A stretch of 27,535 nt of DNA, taken from NCBI GenBank assembly GCA_035649275.1, contig DASRJW010000091.1, positions 1 through 27,535 of the forward strand. The letters run 5' to 3'. The stretch comes from Candidatus Krumholzibacteriia bacterium. Its GTDB lineage: Bacteria; Krumholzibacteriota; Krumholzibacteriia; G020349025. This document shows, piece after piece, positions 1-7,775 of the stretch; the first letter of the stretch is position 1; each line of letters opens with the position of its first letter. The notes beneath the pieces were generated by a model, which saw nothing but the letters and a program-made list of their open reading frames with translations, ran no database searches and had not been told where the DNA came from. Both the position numbers and the translations under genes were made by a program.

Positions 1-1
1 C

Positions 2-226
2 ATCCACTGTGTCGACGGGCCGGTGGTGGTGCACCAATGCGCCAGCCATTGCGGCCTGAGCTACGATTGCCATCTGAAGGAGGTGTTCGCCACGGTGGGC
101 AAGTCCCTGGAAGCTTCACTCACCAAGGTGCGCCTCGCCGATCTCATCCCACCGCACTGCTGCACCATGGGAACGCTGCGAAAGAACGGCGTGCAGCTGC
201 AGGAATCCGCCCCGAGAGTGGAATGA
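2..226 (+). CDS. Probable Rrf2-family Fe-S transcriptional regulator, C-terminal fragment
   Basis: Only the last 74 codons lie in the window; the 5' end is cut off by the window edge. The fragment carries a cysteine cluster with spacing C-x8-C-x3-C-x5-C in its first 25 residues. A helix ending in VRLADLI follows. Rrf2 regulators such as IscR and NsrR have a cysteine cluster of this kind that ligates an iron-sulfur cluster, followed by a helix ending in a TLADL-like motif. The DNA-binding winged helix would lie upstream and is not visible. The tail after LADLI is longer than usual and contains a further HCC. Its TGA is one base from the ATG of the sigma factor gene, so the two are probably co-transcribed. 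The family call is inference from cysteine spacing; an unrelated Cys-rich protein is possible. Confidence 0.6.
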   Translation: MHCVDGPVVVHQCASHCGLSYDCHLKEVFATVGKSLEASLTKVRLADLIPPHCCTMGTLRKNGVQLQESAPRVE

Positions 227-227
227 C

Positions 228-1100
228 ATGAGCGCGAGGCGCGAAGCACCCGAGAGCACGTCACCGCGGACATCGAGCGCGGAGAAAAGCGCCCTGCTGC
301 GCTATCTCCACGAGATCGAGAACATCCCGGTCCTGACTCCCGCCGAGGAACGTGAGCTCGCCCTGCGGGCACGGCGCGGCGATGGCGGCGCAGAGAAGGA
401 ACTCGTGCGGCGCAACCTGCGCTTCGTCGTCAGCGTGGCGCGGCAGTATGCCCGCCATGGCGTGGCCCTGGAGGATCTGATCAACGAGGGCAACATCGGC
501 CTCGTGCGTGCCACGGAACGCTTCGATCCATCCCGCGGCTTCCGTCTGATCACTTACGCCGTGTGGTGGATCCGGCAGAGCATCATGTCCTACCTGACGG
601 ACCACAGCCGGATCGTGCGCATCCCCGCCGCCAAGGTACAGGGCCTGGTGCGCCTGGCCCGCGAGTCCGATCGGCTGGTGCAGGAAAACGGTCGCTTCCC
701 GAGCAGCGACGAGCTCGCCAAGCGCCTCCGCCTTACCACCTATCAGGTCGAGACACTGCAACATCTACCCACTCAGTACTTCTCCCTGGATGAGCCCGGC
801 GAGGGCGAGGAAGCGGGTTTCGCGGTGGATACGCTGGGGGATCCCCACTCCACCGACGACTGGCTCGTGGAGACTTTGCGCTCCCACGACATCCAGGCTG
901 CCTTGCAAATCCTCGACCCGCGGGAAGCGGACATCTTGCGCCGTTGCTTCGGGCTCGGGGCGGTCACAGCGGAATCGTTGCAGAGCCTCGGCCAGCGTCA
1001 TGGTGTGAGCCGCGAGCGGGTGCGGCAGCTGCGGGACCGCGCCCTCTGGAAGCTGCGCCACTCGGCGCACGCGGACACGCTCTCCGAGTACGCCCTCTGA
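228..1100 (+). CDS. RNA polymerase sigma factor, sigma-70 family (group 2, RpoD/RpoS-like)
   Basis: This 290-aa protein would direct RNA polymerase to a promoter set. Region 1.2 is seen around residues 23-55 (LLRYLHEIE...LTPAEE). Region 2 follows at about 60-125, with DLINEGNIGLVRA and RFDPSRGFRLITYAVWWIRQ, the core-binding and -10 recognition segments. Region 3 is at about 130-195 (RIVRIPAAK onward). Region 4.2 is near the C terminus (GVSRERVRQLRDRALWKLR), the -35 recognition helix-turn-helix. There is no region 1.1 and no non-conserved insert, so it is a short group 2 type factor and not the primary sigma. The ATG follows the upstream stop codon by one base and lacks a strong Shine-Dalgarno sequence, which suggests translational coupling to the Rrf2-like gene. 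Which regulon it serves cannot be read from this window. Confidence 0.93.
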   Translation: MSARREAPESTSPRTSSAEKSALLRYLHEIENIPVLTPAEERELALRARRGDGGAEKELVRRNLRFVVSVARQYARHGVALEDLINEGNIGLVRATERFDPSRGFRLITYAVWWIRQSIMSYLTDHSRIVRIPAAKVQGLVRLARESDRLVQENGRFPSSDELAKRLRLTTYQVETLQHLPTQYFSLDEPGEGEEAGFAVDTLGDPHSTDDWLVETLRSHDIQAALQILDPREADILRRCFGLGAVTAESLQSLGQRHGVSRERVRQLRDRALWKLRHSAHADTLSEYAL

Positions 1101-1149
1101 GGCGAGGGAACGTCCGGAGGGAGCCGGTGATGGAAGGGCAGGGAAGGCG

Positions 1150-2481
1150 ATGAGCGTCGTGGGCTCGAATCTCGCCAAGCTCCATCCACAGTGGTTGCCG
1201 CATTACAGCCGCAAGCTGACCGATCCGGGGCGGGCGGTGCAAGCGATCCAGAGCGGGCAACGGGTCTACATCCATCCCGGATGCGCCGCACCGCTGCCGC
1301 TGCTCGAAGCGCTCTGCGACCGAGCGCTGCGACTCCGGGACGTGGAGGTCGTCCACCTGCTCTTCTTCGGCCCAGCGCCGCACACGCACGCCGGGATGGT
1401 GGGGCACTTGCGTCACAATGCCCACTTCATCGGCCACAACGTCCGCCAGGCCGTCAACGACGGCCGGGCCGATTACACACCGATCTTCCTCGGCGAGATC
1501 GCCCAGCTCTTTCGCAGCGGCGCCATGCCCATCGACGTGGCCCTGGTGCAGGTCAGCACGCCGGACGAGCACGGCTTCTGCTCTCTCGGCGTCGGCGTGG
1601 ACCACACGCTCGACGCGATCCGGGTGGCGAAGCACGTCATCGCCGAGGTCAACGAGCAGATGCCCCGGGTGCACGGCGATGCCTTCGTGCACGTGCGCCA
1701 GCTGCACGCCATCGTCGAGACCTCGCGCCCCCTGCCCGAGATGCCCGCCGAGCCAGGGACCGAGATCTCGCGCCGCATCGCCCGCAATGTCGCCGACCTG
1801 GTGGAGGATGGCAGCACGCTGCAAACCGGCATCGGCGCCATCCCCGACGCCGTGCTCGGCTTCCTCCGCGACCGCCGCGCCTTGGGCGTGCACACCGAGC
1901 TCTTCTCCGACGGCGTCATCGATCTCATCGAATCCGGTGTGGTGACGGGAGAGCGAAAGACGCTGCACCCCGGCAAGGTCATCGCCGGCTTCATTCTCGG
2001 CACCAAGCGGCTCTTCGATTTCGTCGACGACAACCCGGTCGTGGAGCTGCATCCTCTGGCGTACACCAACGATCCGTACGTCATCGCGCAGAACGAGAAG
2101 ATGGTGGCGATCAACTCGGCCCTGGAGATCGACCTCACCGGCCAGGTCTGCGCCGATTCCATCGGGACCAGCTTCTACAGCGGTTTCGGCGGCCAGACCG
2201 ACTTCATCCGCGGCGCCTCGCGCTCTCGCGGCGGCAAGCCCATCATCGCCCTCGCGTCCACGGCCAAAGGCGACACCGTGTCCCGTATCGTCCCCACGCT
2301 GCGCCCGGGCGCTGGGGTCGTGACCACGCGTGCCGACATCCGTTGGGTGGTCACCGAATACGGCGCCGTGAATCTCTTCGGACTCAACGTGCGCCAGCGC
2401 GCCAAGGCGCTCGTCGACCTGGCGCACCCGAACTTCCGGGCGGCCCTGGAGCGCGCCGCCCACGAGCGGCATCTCCTGTGA
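1150..2481 (+). CDS. Acetyl-CoA hydrolase/transferase family protein (4-hydroxybutyrate CoA-transferase-like)
   Basis: This 443-aa cytoplasmic enzyme is of family I CoA-transferase type. Members move CoA between acetyl-CoA and an acid such as 4-hydroxybutyrate or butyrate through a glutamyl-CoA intermediate. GIGAIPDAV starts near residue 227. HTELFSDG follows at 248-255, where E250 is the expected catalytic glutamate. FGGQTDFIRGA lies near 346-356 in the CoA-binding C-terminal half. Full family length is present. The ATG has a GGAAGG sequence just upstream. It is 49 bp downstream of the sigma factor and may share its transcript. Substrate cannot be decided from sequence: 4-hydroxybutyrate, butyrate and succinate transferases look alike at this level. 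A 6-bp GC hairpin follows the stop codon. Confidence 0.88.
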   Translation: MSVVGSNLAKLHPQWLPHYSRKLTDPGRAVQAIQSGQRVYIHPGCAAPLPLLEALCDRALRLRDVEVVHLLFFGPAPHTHAGMVGHLRHNAHFIGHNVRQAVNDGRADYTPIFLGEIAQLFRSGAMPIDVALVQVSTPDEHGFCSLGVGVDHTLDAIRVAKHVIAEVNEQMPRVHGDAFVHVRQLHAIVETSRPLPEMPAEPGTEISRRIARNVADLVEDGSTLQTGIGAIPDAVLGFLRDRRALGVHTELFSDGVIDLIESGVVTGERKTLHPGKVIAGFILGTKRLFDFVDDNPVVELHPLAYTNDPYVIAQNEKMVAINSALEIDLTGQVCADSIGTSFYSGFGGQTDFIRGASRSRGGKPIIALASTAKGDTVSRIVPTLRPGAGVVTTRADIRWVVTEYGAVNLFGLNVRQRAKALVDLAHPNFRAALERAAHERHLL

Positions 2482-2492
2482 GAGGACCCGCC

Positions 2493-2509
2493 TGGCGCTT
2501 CCCGCGCCA
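2493..2509. terminator. Small GC hairpin between convergent genes
   Basis: TGGCGC and GCGCCA (6 bp, perfect) flank a five-base loop in the 43-bp gap between the CoA-transferase and the CDF transporter, which are transcribed toward each other. No T-tract follows on either strand, so it would be a weak or bidirectional terminator at best. Confidence 0.3.
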
Positions 2510-2524
2510 CCGCAGCACGGTGCC

Positions 2525-3424
2525 TCACAAACCGCAGTGCCGTGAAGTCTCCACGTGCACCGTGGCGCTGGTGGGGCCGAAGGCGTCGTCCAGCGCCTGC
2601 TCCACCGCCTCGGTGACGGCGTGCGCCGTCTCCGTGTCGGTGTTCGGATCGACGACGATGTGCAGATCGAGGAACACATCGTGCCCGGCCCGGCGCGAGC
2701 GGATGGCGTGGGGATCCTGCACTCCCGGCACTGCCCCCACCACCTCCAGCACGCGGCGTTCGTCCAATGCCGAGGCGTCCACGAGCACCGGCACGGTGCG
2801 CTGGAAGACTTTGTAGCCGATGGCTCCGATCAGAGCGGCGATGAGGAGCGAGAGCGCCGCATCCACGTGCGGCACGCCAAGGCGGACGAAGGCGAGGCTG
2901 GTGAGCACGGTGAGGGTGACGAGCACATCGCTACGAGTGTGGGCGGCGTCGGCCAGGAGGAACTCGCTACCCAGCTGCGCGCCGCGCCTGGCTTCGTAAC
3001 GGCTCACCGCGACGTTGACGAGCAGCGTGCCGAGCACGACGGCGAAAGCTGCCGGCGTCGCCACCGTGGTGGTGGCATGGAAGCCGACGAGCCGCTTCAC
3101 GGCTTCCACCGCCAGGTTGAAGCAGGTGACGAAGAGGAGTCCGGCGAGAACGAAGGCGGCCAAGGTCTCGATCTTCGAGTGGCCGTAGGGATGACTCTTG
3201 TCGGCTTCCTGGGCGGCGACGGCGACGGCCACGAGCCCGACGATGTTGTTCGCCGTGTCGATGGCCGAATGCGCCGCGTCGCCGAGCAAGGCCAGGCTGC
3301 TCGACGCCAACCCGACAATCAGCTTCGCGAGCGCGACACCGAGGTTGAGGAGCAGCGTGATCCAGAGCACCCGTTGCACGCTCTTGCGGTAGGTGGCGAG
3401 GGCGGCCTGGGGTTTCTCCGTCAT
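2525..3424 (-). CDS. Cation diffusion facilitator (CDF) family metal transporter
   Basis: This 299-aa inner-membrane protein would export a divalent metal such as Zn, Fe, Co, Mn or Cd in exchange for protons. Two metal-site motifs are seen: GDAAHSAID in TM2 (D49, H52, D56) and ADAAHTRSD in TM5. HPYGHSKIE lies in the loop after TM2. A cytoplasmic C-terminal ferredoxin-like domain follows, with DVFLDLHIVVDP, typical of the dimerisation module. The frame extends to a GTG at 3445, but the ATG at 3424 is preferred because GGAGGG sits 8 bp upstream of it. It diverges from the rhomboid gene across a 145-bp spacer and converges on the CoA-transferase. Metal specificity is not decided by the motif. 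Confidence 0.92.
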   Translation of the reverse strand: MTEKPQAALATYRKSVQRVLWITLLLNLGVALAKLIVGLASSSLALLGDAAHSAIDTANNIVGLVAVAVAAQEADKSHPYGHSKIETLAAFVLAGLLFVTCFNLAVEAVKRLVGFHATTTVATPAAFAVVLGTLLVNVAVSRYEARRGAQLGSEFLLADAAHTRSDVLVTLTVLTSLAFVRLGVPHVDAALSLLIAALIGAIGYKVFQRTVPVLVDASALDERRVLEVVGAVPGVQDPHAIRSRRAGHDVFLDLHIVVDPNTDTETAHAVTEAVEQALDDAFGPTSATVHVETSRHCGL

Positions 3425-3432
3425 CGGCGACA

Positions 3433-3438
3433 CCCTCC
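3433..3438 (-). promoter_or_regulatory. Shine-Dalgarno GGAGGG that fixes the CDF start
   Basis: On the minus strand GGAGGG lies 8 nt before the ATG at 3424. The longer reading frame from GTG 3445 would place this site inside the coding region, so the ATG is the better start. Confidence 0.7.
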
Positions 3439-3545
3439 GCGTCACGCCTGCCGGCGGGTTTCCGCGCGCTGCAGCCTCGGACTTGGCGTTCGTCCAAGGC
3501 GCCTTCTGGCCCCGGCGCAGGATACTCTGCGGCGCCGCGACCCGC

Positions 3546-3551
3546 TACAAT
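3546..3551 (+). promoter_or_regulatory. Possible -10 element (TACAAT) ahead of the rhomboid gene
   Basis: TACAAT matches the sigma-70 -10 consensus at five of six positions and lies 18 bp before the ATG, just ahead of the Shine-Dalgarno sequence. No convincing -35 element is seen 16-18 bp upstream, so the call is tentative; it implies a very short leader. Confidence 0.3.
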
Positions 3552-3569
3552 GGCGGCCGGGAGGTGCGC

Positions 3570-4397
3570 ATGCCCGCAATGCTGTGCCCGAGCTGCCGCA
3601 AGCTCATCGGCGACGACGAAGCACGCTGCCCATACTGCGGTGCTCTCCGCCCCGGTCTCTGGGGCGCGGGGCGGCGGCTACAGCACCTCTTCGGCCACCA
3701 GCTGCAGTTGGTACAGCTGATCACCGTCACCTGCGTGGCGCTGTACATCACCAGCCTCGCCGTGGACGTGCGGGGCGCTTTGTCGCCGACGGGCGGCTTG
3801 ATGGGAATCCTCTCCCCCAGCACCCGTGCCCTCTATCTCCTCGGGATGACCGGCCGCGACAGCATGCAAATGGGTCACTGGTGGACGGTGCTGACGGCGA
3901 TCTACCTGCACGGCAGCCTGCTGCACATTTTTTTCAATGTGATGTGGATCCGCCAGCTCGGCACCTTCGCCGAGGAGGAACTCGGCCCGGCGCGCTTCTT
4001 CATCCTCTACAGCCTGGCCGGCGCCGGCGGCTTCCTCGCCTCCAGCTTCCTCGGACACAGCCCGTCCATCGGGGCCTCGGGCTCGATCTTCGGTCTCCTC
4101 GGGGCGATGATCGCCTATCGCCGCCGGCGCGGCGGCACGCGGGACGTGCTGTCCCAGCAGTTCCTCACCTGGGCCGTGGTGCTCTTCGCTTTCGGCTTGT
4201 TCATGCGGGGCGTGGACAACTGGGCCCACCTGGGCGGGTTCACCACGGGCTTCCTGCTGGGGCAGCGCCTGCACGGCATCCGCGAGCGGCACGAGGGCCG
4301 CGGCACCCAGATGCTGGCGCTCGGGCTCCTGGTGCTGACGCTCTGCGGTTTCGTGCTCTCCTTCGTCCGCTTGCTGCCGGCTTTCTTGCAGACATGA
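3570..4397 (+). CDS. Rhomboid family intramembrane serine protease with N-terminal zinc ribbon
   Basis: This 275-aa membrane protease would cleave transmembrane substrates within the bilayer. Residues 4-22 carry a C-x2-C...C-x2-C zinc ribbon (CPSC...CPYC), which is cytosolic if topology is usual. The rhomboid core follows: HGSLLHIFFNVMWIRQLG, then GASG with nucleophile S170, then NWAHLGG with general base H220. About six to seven hydrophobic segments are visible. The frame stays open upstream to 3393, but ATG 3570 has GGAGG five bases upstream and begins directly at the zinc ribbon. Zinc ribbons fused to rhomboids are a known architecture; what this one binds is unknown. A short hairpin follows the stop. 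Confidence 0.92.
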   Translation: MPAMLCPSCRKLIGDDEARCPYCGALRPGLWGAGRRLQHLFGHQLQLVQLITVTCVALYITSLAVDVRGALSPTGGLMGILSPSTRALYLLGMTGRDSMQMGHWWTVLTAIYLHGSLLHIFFNVMWIRQLGTFAEEELGPARFFILYSLAGAGGFLASSFLGHSPSIGASGSIFGLLGAMIAYRRRRGGTRDVLSQQFLTWAVVLFAFGLFMRGVDNWAHLGGFTTGFLLGQRLHGIRERHEGRGTQMLALGLLVLTLCGFVLSFVRLLPAFLQT

Positions 4398-4401
4398 CGA
4401 G

Positions 4402-4415
4402 CCACGCCCCCGTGG
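4402..4415. terminator. Small hairpin between convergent rhomboid and FmdB genes
   Basis: CCACG and CGTGG (5 bp) flank a CCCC loop in the 49-bp gap between the two stop codons. There is no T-tract; functional status is uncertain. Confidence 0.25.
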
Positions 4416-4446
4416 TCTCCTCCCTGCGGGCGCGCTCGAACCTCGC

Positions 4447-4800
4447 TCAGTCAGAACCGGAAGACTTCTTGGGCGGTGGGTCTTTCTTCGGGCTCTTCTC
4501 CGCCGCAGGCTGGGCGGATTCCTTCGCGGCCGGGGAGGAAGCCTCGCCTTGTGCGCTTCCCCCTTCGCTCTTCCCTGCCGCTCCCGGGGCGGCCTCGGCC
4601 TTGGCCTTTTCCTTGTAGTTCGGCGAGCGGTTGTCGGTGCTGTAGAAACCGTCGCCACGGAAGAGGAACCCTGCCCCGGGACCGATGCGACGTTTCGCCG
4701 GGGCGCCGCACTCCACGCACTTGTCGAGGGCTGCGTCCTTCATGGACTGGAAGACTTCGAAGCGGTGGCCGTTCTCGCACTCGTAGTCATAGGTCGGCAT
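4447..4800 (-). CDS. FmdB-type zinc ribbon protein with Ala/Lys-rich tail
   Basis: This 117-aa protein begins MPTYDYECENGHRFE, the FmdB/CxxC regulatory-domain signature, with a second knuckle CVECG near residue 30. The first knuckle is C-x3-H in place of C-x2-C, a frequent variant. GAGFLFRGDGFYSTDNR is the conserved stretch that closes the domain at about residue 60. The remaining half is low-complexity and rich in Ala, Lys, Glu, Ser and Pro, probably disordered. The frame extends upstream to 4902, but ATG 4800 starts exactly at the family N terminus and has AGGAG five bases upstream. It lies 85 bp downstream of the AIM24-like gene on the same strand. FmdB proteins have been linked to regulation of amide-metabolism genes, but for most members the function is unknown. 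Confidence 0.85.
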   Translation of the reverse strand: MPTYDYECENGHRFEVFQSMKDAALDKCVECGAPAKRRIGPGAGFLFRGDGFYSTDNRSPNYKEKAKAEAAPGAAGKSEGGSAQGEASSPAAKESAQPAAEKSPKKDPPPKKSSGSD

Positions 4801-4885
4801 CGGTGCTCCTCTCACCTCGGGGCAAAGCCCCGCCCGCACGGCAGTCTCTGCGAGTTGCCGAGGAAGATTTCGGGGCCACCGGCGC

Positions 4886-5677
4886 TCAGCGCCCGTCGCC
4901 ATCGAGGAGATTGCCCAGGGCGCCGAGGACCGAGCCCTCCTCGCGGCCGCGGCCTCGTGGTGCGGCGGCGAAGATGCGGCTGGCCAGACGGCCGAAGGGC
5001 AGCGACTGCAGCCACACCCGTCCGGGCCCGCGCAGCTGGGCGAAGAACAGACCCTCGCCGCCGAAGAGCGCCGTCTTGATCTTGCCGACGTACTGGATGT
5101 CGTAGTTCACGCTCGGCTGCAAGGCCACCAGGCAGCCGGTGTCCACCCGCAGGCTCTCGTTGGGTCCGAGCACGCGCTCGATCAATGTGCCGCAGGCGTT
5201 GGCGAAAGCATAACCATCGCCGCGCAAACGCTGCATGATGAAGCCCTCGCCGCCGAAGAAGCCGACGCCGAGCCGCTTCTGGAAAGCGATGCCGATCTCC
5301 ACGCCCCGGGCCGCCGCCAAGAATGCGTCCTTCTGGGTGATCATCTCACCGCCGAGCTCCGCCAGGTGCAGGGCCACGATCTTGCCCGGGATGGGGGAGG
5401 CGAAAGCCAGCGAGCGCTTGCCGTTGGAATCGTTGTGGAACACGGTCATGAACAGCGACTCGCCGGTGAGCACCCGCTTGCCGGCGCCGATCAGGGCTCC
5501 GAGGAAGCCCTGGCTCTGGCTGCCCTCGCCGAAGATGGTGTCCATCTCGATGCCGTCCTGCATGTACATCATGCTCCCGGCCTCGGCCACCACGGCTTCC
5601 TGCGGATCGAGCTCGATCTCCACGAACTGCATGTCGTCGCCGAAGATCTTGTAATCGACTTCGTGCATTTTGGCCAT
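4886..5677 (-). CDS. AIM24 / TIGR00266 family protein
   Basis: This 263-aa protein is of the AIM24 family, a soluble beta-rich fold found in bacteria and, in fungi, as a mitochondrial factor. Conserved glycine-rich beta segments are visible: [38 protein letters not shown] and [16 protein letters not shown]. There is no signal peptide and no membrane segment. The frame extends to 5770, but ATG 5677 is preferred because GGGAGG lies five bases upstream; a second ATG nine bases in is also possible. It sits 99 bp downstream of the sugar dehydrogenase stop and 85 bp before FmdB, so the three may be one operon. No enzymatic activity is established for the family. Confidence 0.88.
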   Translation of the reverse strand: MAKMHEVDYKIFGDDMQFVEIELDPQEAVVAEAGSMMYMQDGIEMDTIFGEGSQSQGFLGALIGAGKRVLTGESLFMTVFHNDSNGKRSLAFASPIPGKIVALHLAELGGEMITQKDAFLAAARGVEIGIAFQKRLGVGFFGGEGFIMQRLRGDGYAFANACGTLIERVLGPNESLRVDTGCLVALQPSVNYDIQYVGKIKTALFGGEGLFFAQLRGPGRVWLQSLPFGRLASRIFAAAPRGRGREEGSVLGALGNLLDGDGR

Positions 5678-5776
5678 GGGGGCCTCCCGGGCTGCGAACG
5701 AACCTGACGTCCCGGCGCGGCGGCACGGGGTGGGCGCCGTCATGCTAGGCGCGGGCGAGAGGCGCTGCAATGGGAT

Positions 5777-6943
5777 TCATTGCCCGCTCTCCTCCTCGAG
5801 CCGGTAAATACGGCCGTCGAAGGCACAAAGGTACAGCTCGCCGTCGGCGCCCTCGCCGAAGGAGGCGATGTTGCGCGGCTGCGCCAGGATCCGGCGCTGC
5901 GCCAGCACGGAGTCGCCCTGCGCCCGCAGCGCCCAGACGTTGCCGGTCACATAGTCGGCGTACACATAGGCGCCGACGAGGCGCCGCAGGCGCGTCCCGC
6001 GGTAGACGTAGCCGCCGACGACGCAGGCGCCCTGCTCCCGGCCGTACTCCAGCACCGGATCGATGAGCGGTACGGTCGCCCGGCCGCTCTTGAACTCGTG
6101 GCGACCCTCGCGGAGCCGCCAGCCATAGTTGCCGCCGCGGACGATGCGGTCGATCTCTTCCCAACGGTTCTGCCCCACGTCGCCGGCCCACAGTTCCCCG
6201 CTGGCACGGTCGAAGCTCATGCGCCAGACGTTGCGCAAGCCATAGGCCCAGATCTCCGGGCGCGCTCCCGGCACGTCGGCGAAAGGATTGTCCGCCGGGA
6301 TGGCGTAAGGCCGCCCGCCGGCTTCGTGATCCACATCGAGCCGGAGAATCTTGCCGAGGAGGGAACCGAGATTCTGCGCCGCATTGAAGGGATCGCCGGC
6401 GGAGCCACCGTCGCCGAGGCTGAGATAAAGACTCCCGTCAGGGCCGAAGAGGAGCGTCGCACCGTTGTGGTTGCCCCAGTGCTTGGGGGCCTCGAGGAGC
6501 ACGGTTTCCGAGGCCCGCAGCGCCCGTTCCGGGTGCTCGGGATCGGCACGGAAGCGCGACAGCACGCCGCGGCGCGGTCCAGAAGCGCTGTAGAAGACGA
6601 AGAACCAACCGTTGCTCGCGAAGCGCGGGTGGAAAGCCAGGGCGAGGAGTCCCTCTTCATTGTGCTCGGTGCGCACCCGGTCACGGAGATCGAGGTAGAC
6701 CGTTGCTTGCGACACGCGTGGGTCGTCGGGGAAGACGAGGATGCGGCCGCCTTGCTCCACCACGAACATGCGGCCGTCGCCGGCCTGGGTGAGGAACACC
6801 GGACGCTCGAACTCGAGGGCCGGGAAGGCGCGCACCATCCGGACGAGAGGCAGCTCGCTGTCCCCCGGGGCGGCGCCGGAGGGCGCCGCCGTGAGGCCGA
6901 ACGCCGCCAGCAGCGGCAGCACCTTGGCTCCCCGAGCCCGCAC
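5777..6943 (-). CDS. PQQ-dependent sugar dehydrogenase (glucose/sorbosone dehydrogenase family)
   Basis: This roughly 388-aa exported six-bladed beta-propeller would oxidise an aldose or related sugar with PQQ as cofactor. Family motifs are HNGATLLFGPDGSLYLSLGDGG, which contains the active-site His of soluble glucose dehydrogenases, GLRNVWRMSFD, WAGDVGQNRWEEID and GGNYGWR. The open frame extends to GTG 7000. That segment contains the hairpin and T-tract of the upstream gene (6944-6980), so translation probably starts after it, at GTG 6943 or GTG 6922. GTG 6922 has GGGGAG five bases upstream. From 6943 the N terminus is a short basic region followed by the hydrophobic LPLLAAFGLTAAPSGA, a plausible signal peptide. 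PQQ binding and substrate are inferred from the family; no PQQ synthesis genes are seen here. Confidence 0.87.
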   Translation of the reverse strand: MRARGAKVLPLLAAFGLTAAPSGAAPGDSELPLVRMVRAFPALEFERPVFLTQAGDGRMFVVEQGGRILVFPDDPRVSQATVYLDLRDRVRTEHNEEGLLALAFHPRFASNGWFFVFYSASGPRRGVLSRFRADPEHPERALRASETVLLEAPKHWGNHNGATLLFGPDGSLYLSLGDGGSAGDPFNAAQNLGSLLGKILRLDVDHEAGGRPYAIPADNPFADVPGARPEIWAYGLRNVWRMSFDRASGELWAGDVGQNRWEEIDRIVRGGNYGWRLREGRHEFKSGRATVPLIDPVLEYGREQGACVVGGYVYRGTRLRRLVGAYVYADYVTGNVWALRAQGDSVLAQRRILAQPRNIASFGEGADGELYLCAFDGRIYRLEEESGQ

Positions 6944-6980
6944 AAAAAGCGAGACCCCCGACCGTAGCCGGAGGTCTCGC
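6944..6980 (-). terminator. Rho-independent terminator of the small secreted protein gene
   Basis: Read on the minus strand, an 11-base arm ending GGTCTCGC's partner (6970-6980) pairs with 6949-6959 with one mismatch across a ten-base loop. TTTTT follows at 6948-6944. It begins 26 bp after the stop of the 7007-7474 gene and overlaps the extended N terminus of the sugar dehydrogenase frame. Confidence 0.85.
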
Positions 6981-7006
6981 GCCTTACGGAATCGGACCAC
7001 TTTAGC

Positions 7007-7474
7007 TCAGTGCGAGGCCGAGGCCAGGGTCACGAAGGACTGCTCGTACTGGTCCACGAGCGTCTTCTCCGGGGAGTTGACCACGATGATCGCTCCCTGG
7101 GCGATCTTGGCGATTTCCACCTTGGCGTTCGGCTTCGCCGCGAGCTCACGGGTCAGAGGGCAGCAGAAGTTGCTGACCGAGCCCGTCGCTGCAGCCTGCA
7201 GGTAGTGCACGGCGTCTTCGGTCTTGCCCTTGTACATGACGACGAGAGCGCCGGAGGGCAGCCGGGTGGCTTCGATGTCGACGAGTGCGGCGAGCTTGGC
7301 CTTGCTGGCGGAGCAGTGGTTGCCGGCGCCGGCGAACACCGTGGAGAGGCAGGCATTGTCCGAATTCGCTTGGACCTGCTTCGAGGCGCTGCAGGCGGAG
7401 CCGCCGGCGAAAGCAGCCGAGGCTGCGAAGGCGAAGATGCAGAGCACGAGAGCAGTGACCTTGAGAGTACGCAC
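7007..7474 (-). CDS. Small Cys-rich secreted protein of unknown function
   Basis: I do not recognise this 155-aa protein. It starts VRTLKVTALVLCIFAFAASA, a classic signal peptide with probable cleavage after AFA near residue 23. The mature part is about 132 residues with five further cysteines, including an adjacent pair in NFCCPL, so disulfides or cofactor binding are possible. There is an alanine-rich patch and no transmembrane segment in the mature chain. The frame is open upstream to 7639. GTG 7474 is chosen because AGGAGG lies ten bases upstream and the product then begins at the signal peptide. It has a strong terminator of its own, so it is probably a monocistronic, well-expressed envelope protein. 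Confidence 0.8.
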   Translation of the reverse strand: MRTLKVTALVLCIFAFAASAAFAGGSACSASKQVQANSDNACLSTVFAGAGNHCSASKAKLAALVDIEATRLPSGALVVMYKGKTEDAVHYLQAAATGSVSNFCCPLTRELAAKPNAKVEIAKIAQGAIIVVNSPEKTLVDQYEQSFVTLASASH

Positions 7475-7775
7475 GGTTCCGAATCCTCCTGTTTGAGGCG
7501 ACCGTCTCGAGGCGGCGCGGCGCGCGCTGCCAAGTCCGGGGAGAGGCACCCCATGATAGTCCCGCAGCCAGCGTCGTAGTGCCCCCAGACACGCAAAATA
7601 AATGTAACGCCGTCGGGAACCACCCGACCCTGGAAGCACGGAAGCTACGGAGGTGTGCCCTGGAGCCGCCGCACCGGAGCCGCCTCACCTCCCCCATGGC
7701 ACCTCGGGGTTGCGGCGCGCCCGCGGCAACCGGCGGCTCCTCAGCGTCGGCAAAGGCGGTGTCGGGGTCACGAGC
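7475..7775. other. Intergenic region, no gene seen
   Basis: These 301 bp separate the small secreted protein from the cyclophilin-FKBP gene, both on the minus strand. An AT-rich patch near 7590-7606 and a TATCAT at about 7552-7557 (minus strand) may be parts of the promoter of the secreted protein gene, but no matching -35 element was found. Open frames here lack Shine-Dalgarno support. Confidence 0.4.
7485..7490 (-). promoter_or_regulatory. Shine-Dalgarno AGGAGG for the small secreted protein (GTG start)
   Basis: A perfect AGGAGG on the minus strand, ten bases before GTG 7474. It decides the start in favour of the signal-peptide form over the longer frame. Confidence 0.7.

Noticed and set aside
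964-2679. 571-codon minus-strand frame
   Set aside because: Overlaps the sigma factor and the CoA-transferase, both of which have full family motifs on the plus strand; composition is typical of an antisense shadow.
2555-4618. 687-codon plus-strand frame
   Set aside because: Crosses the CDF gene on the opposite strand and the rhomboid gene in another frame; no coherent domain.
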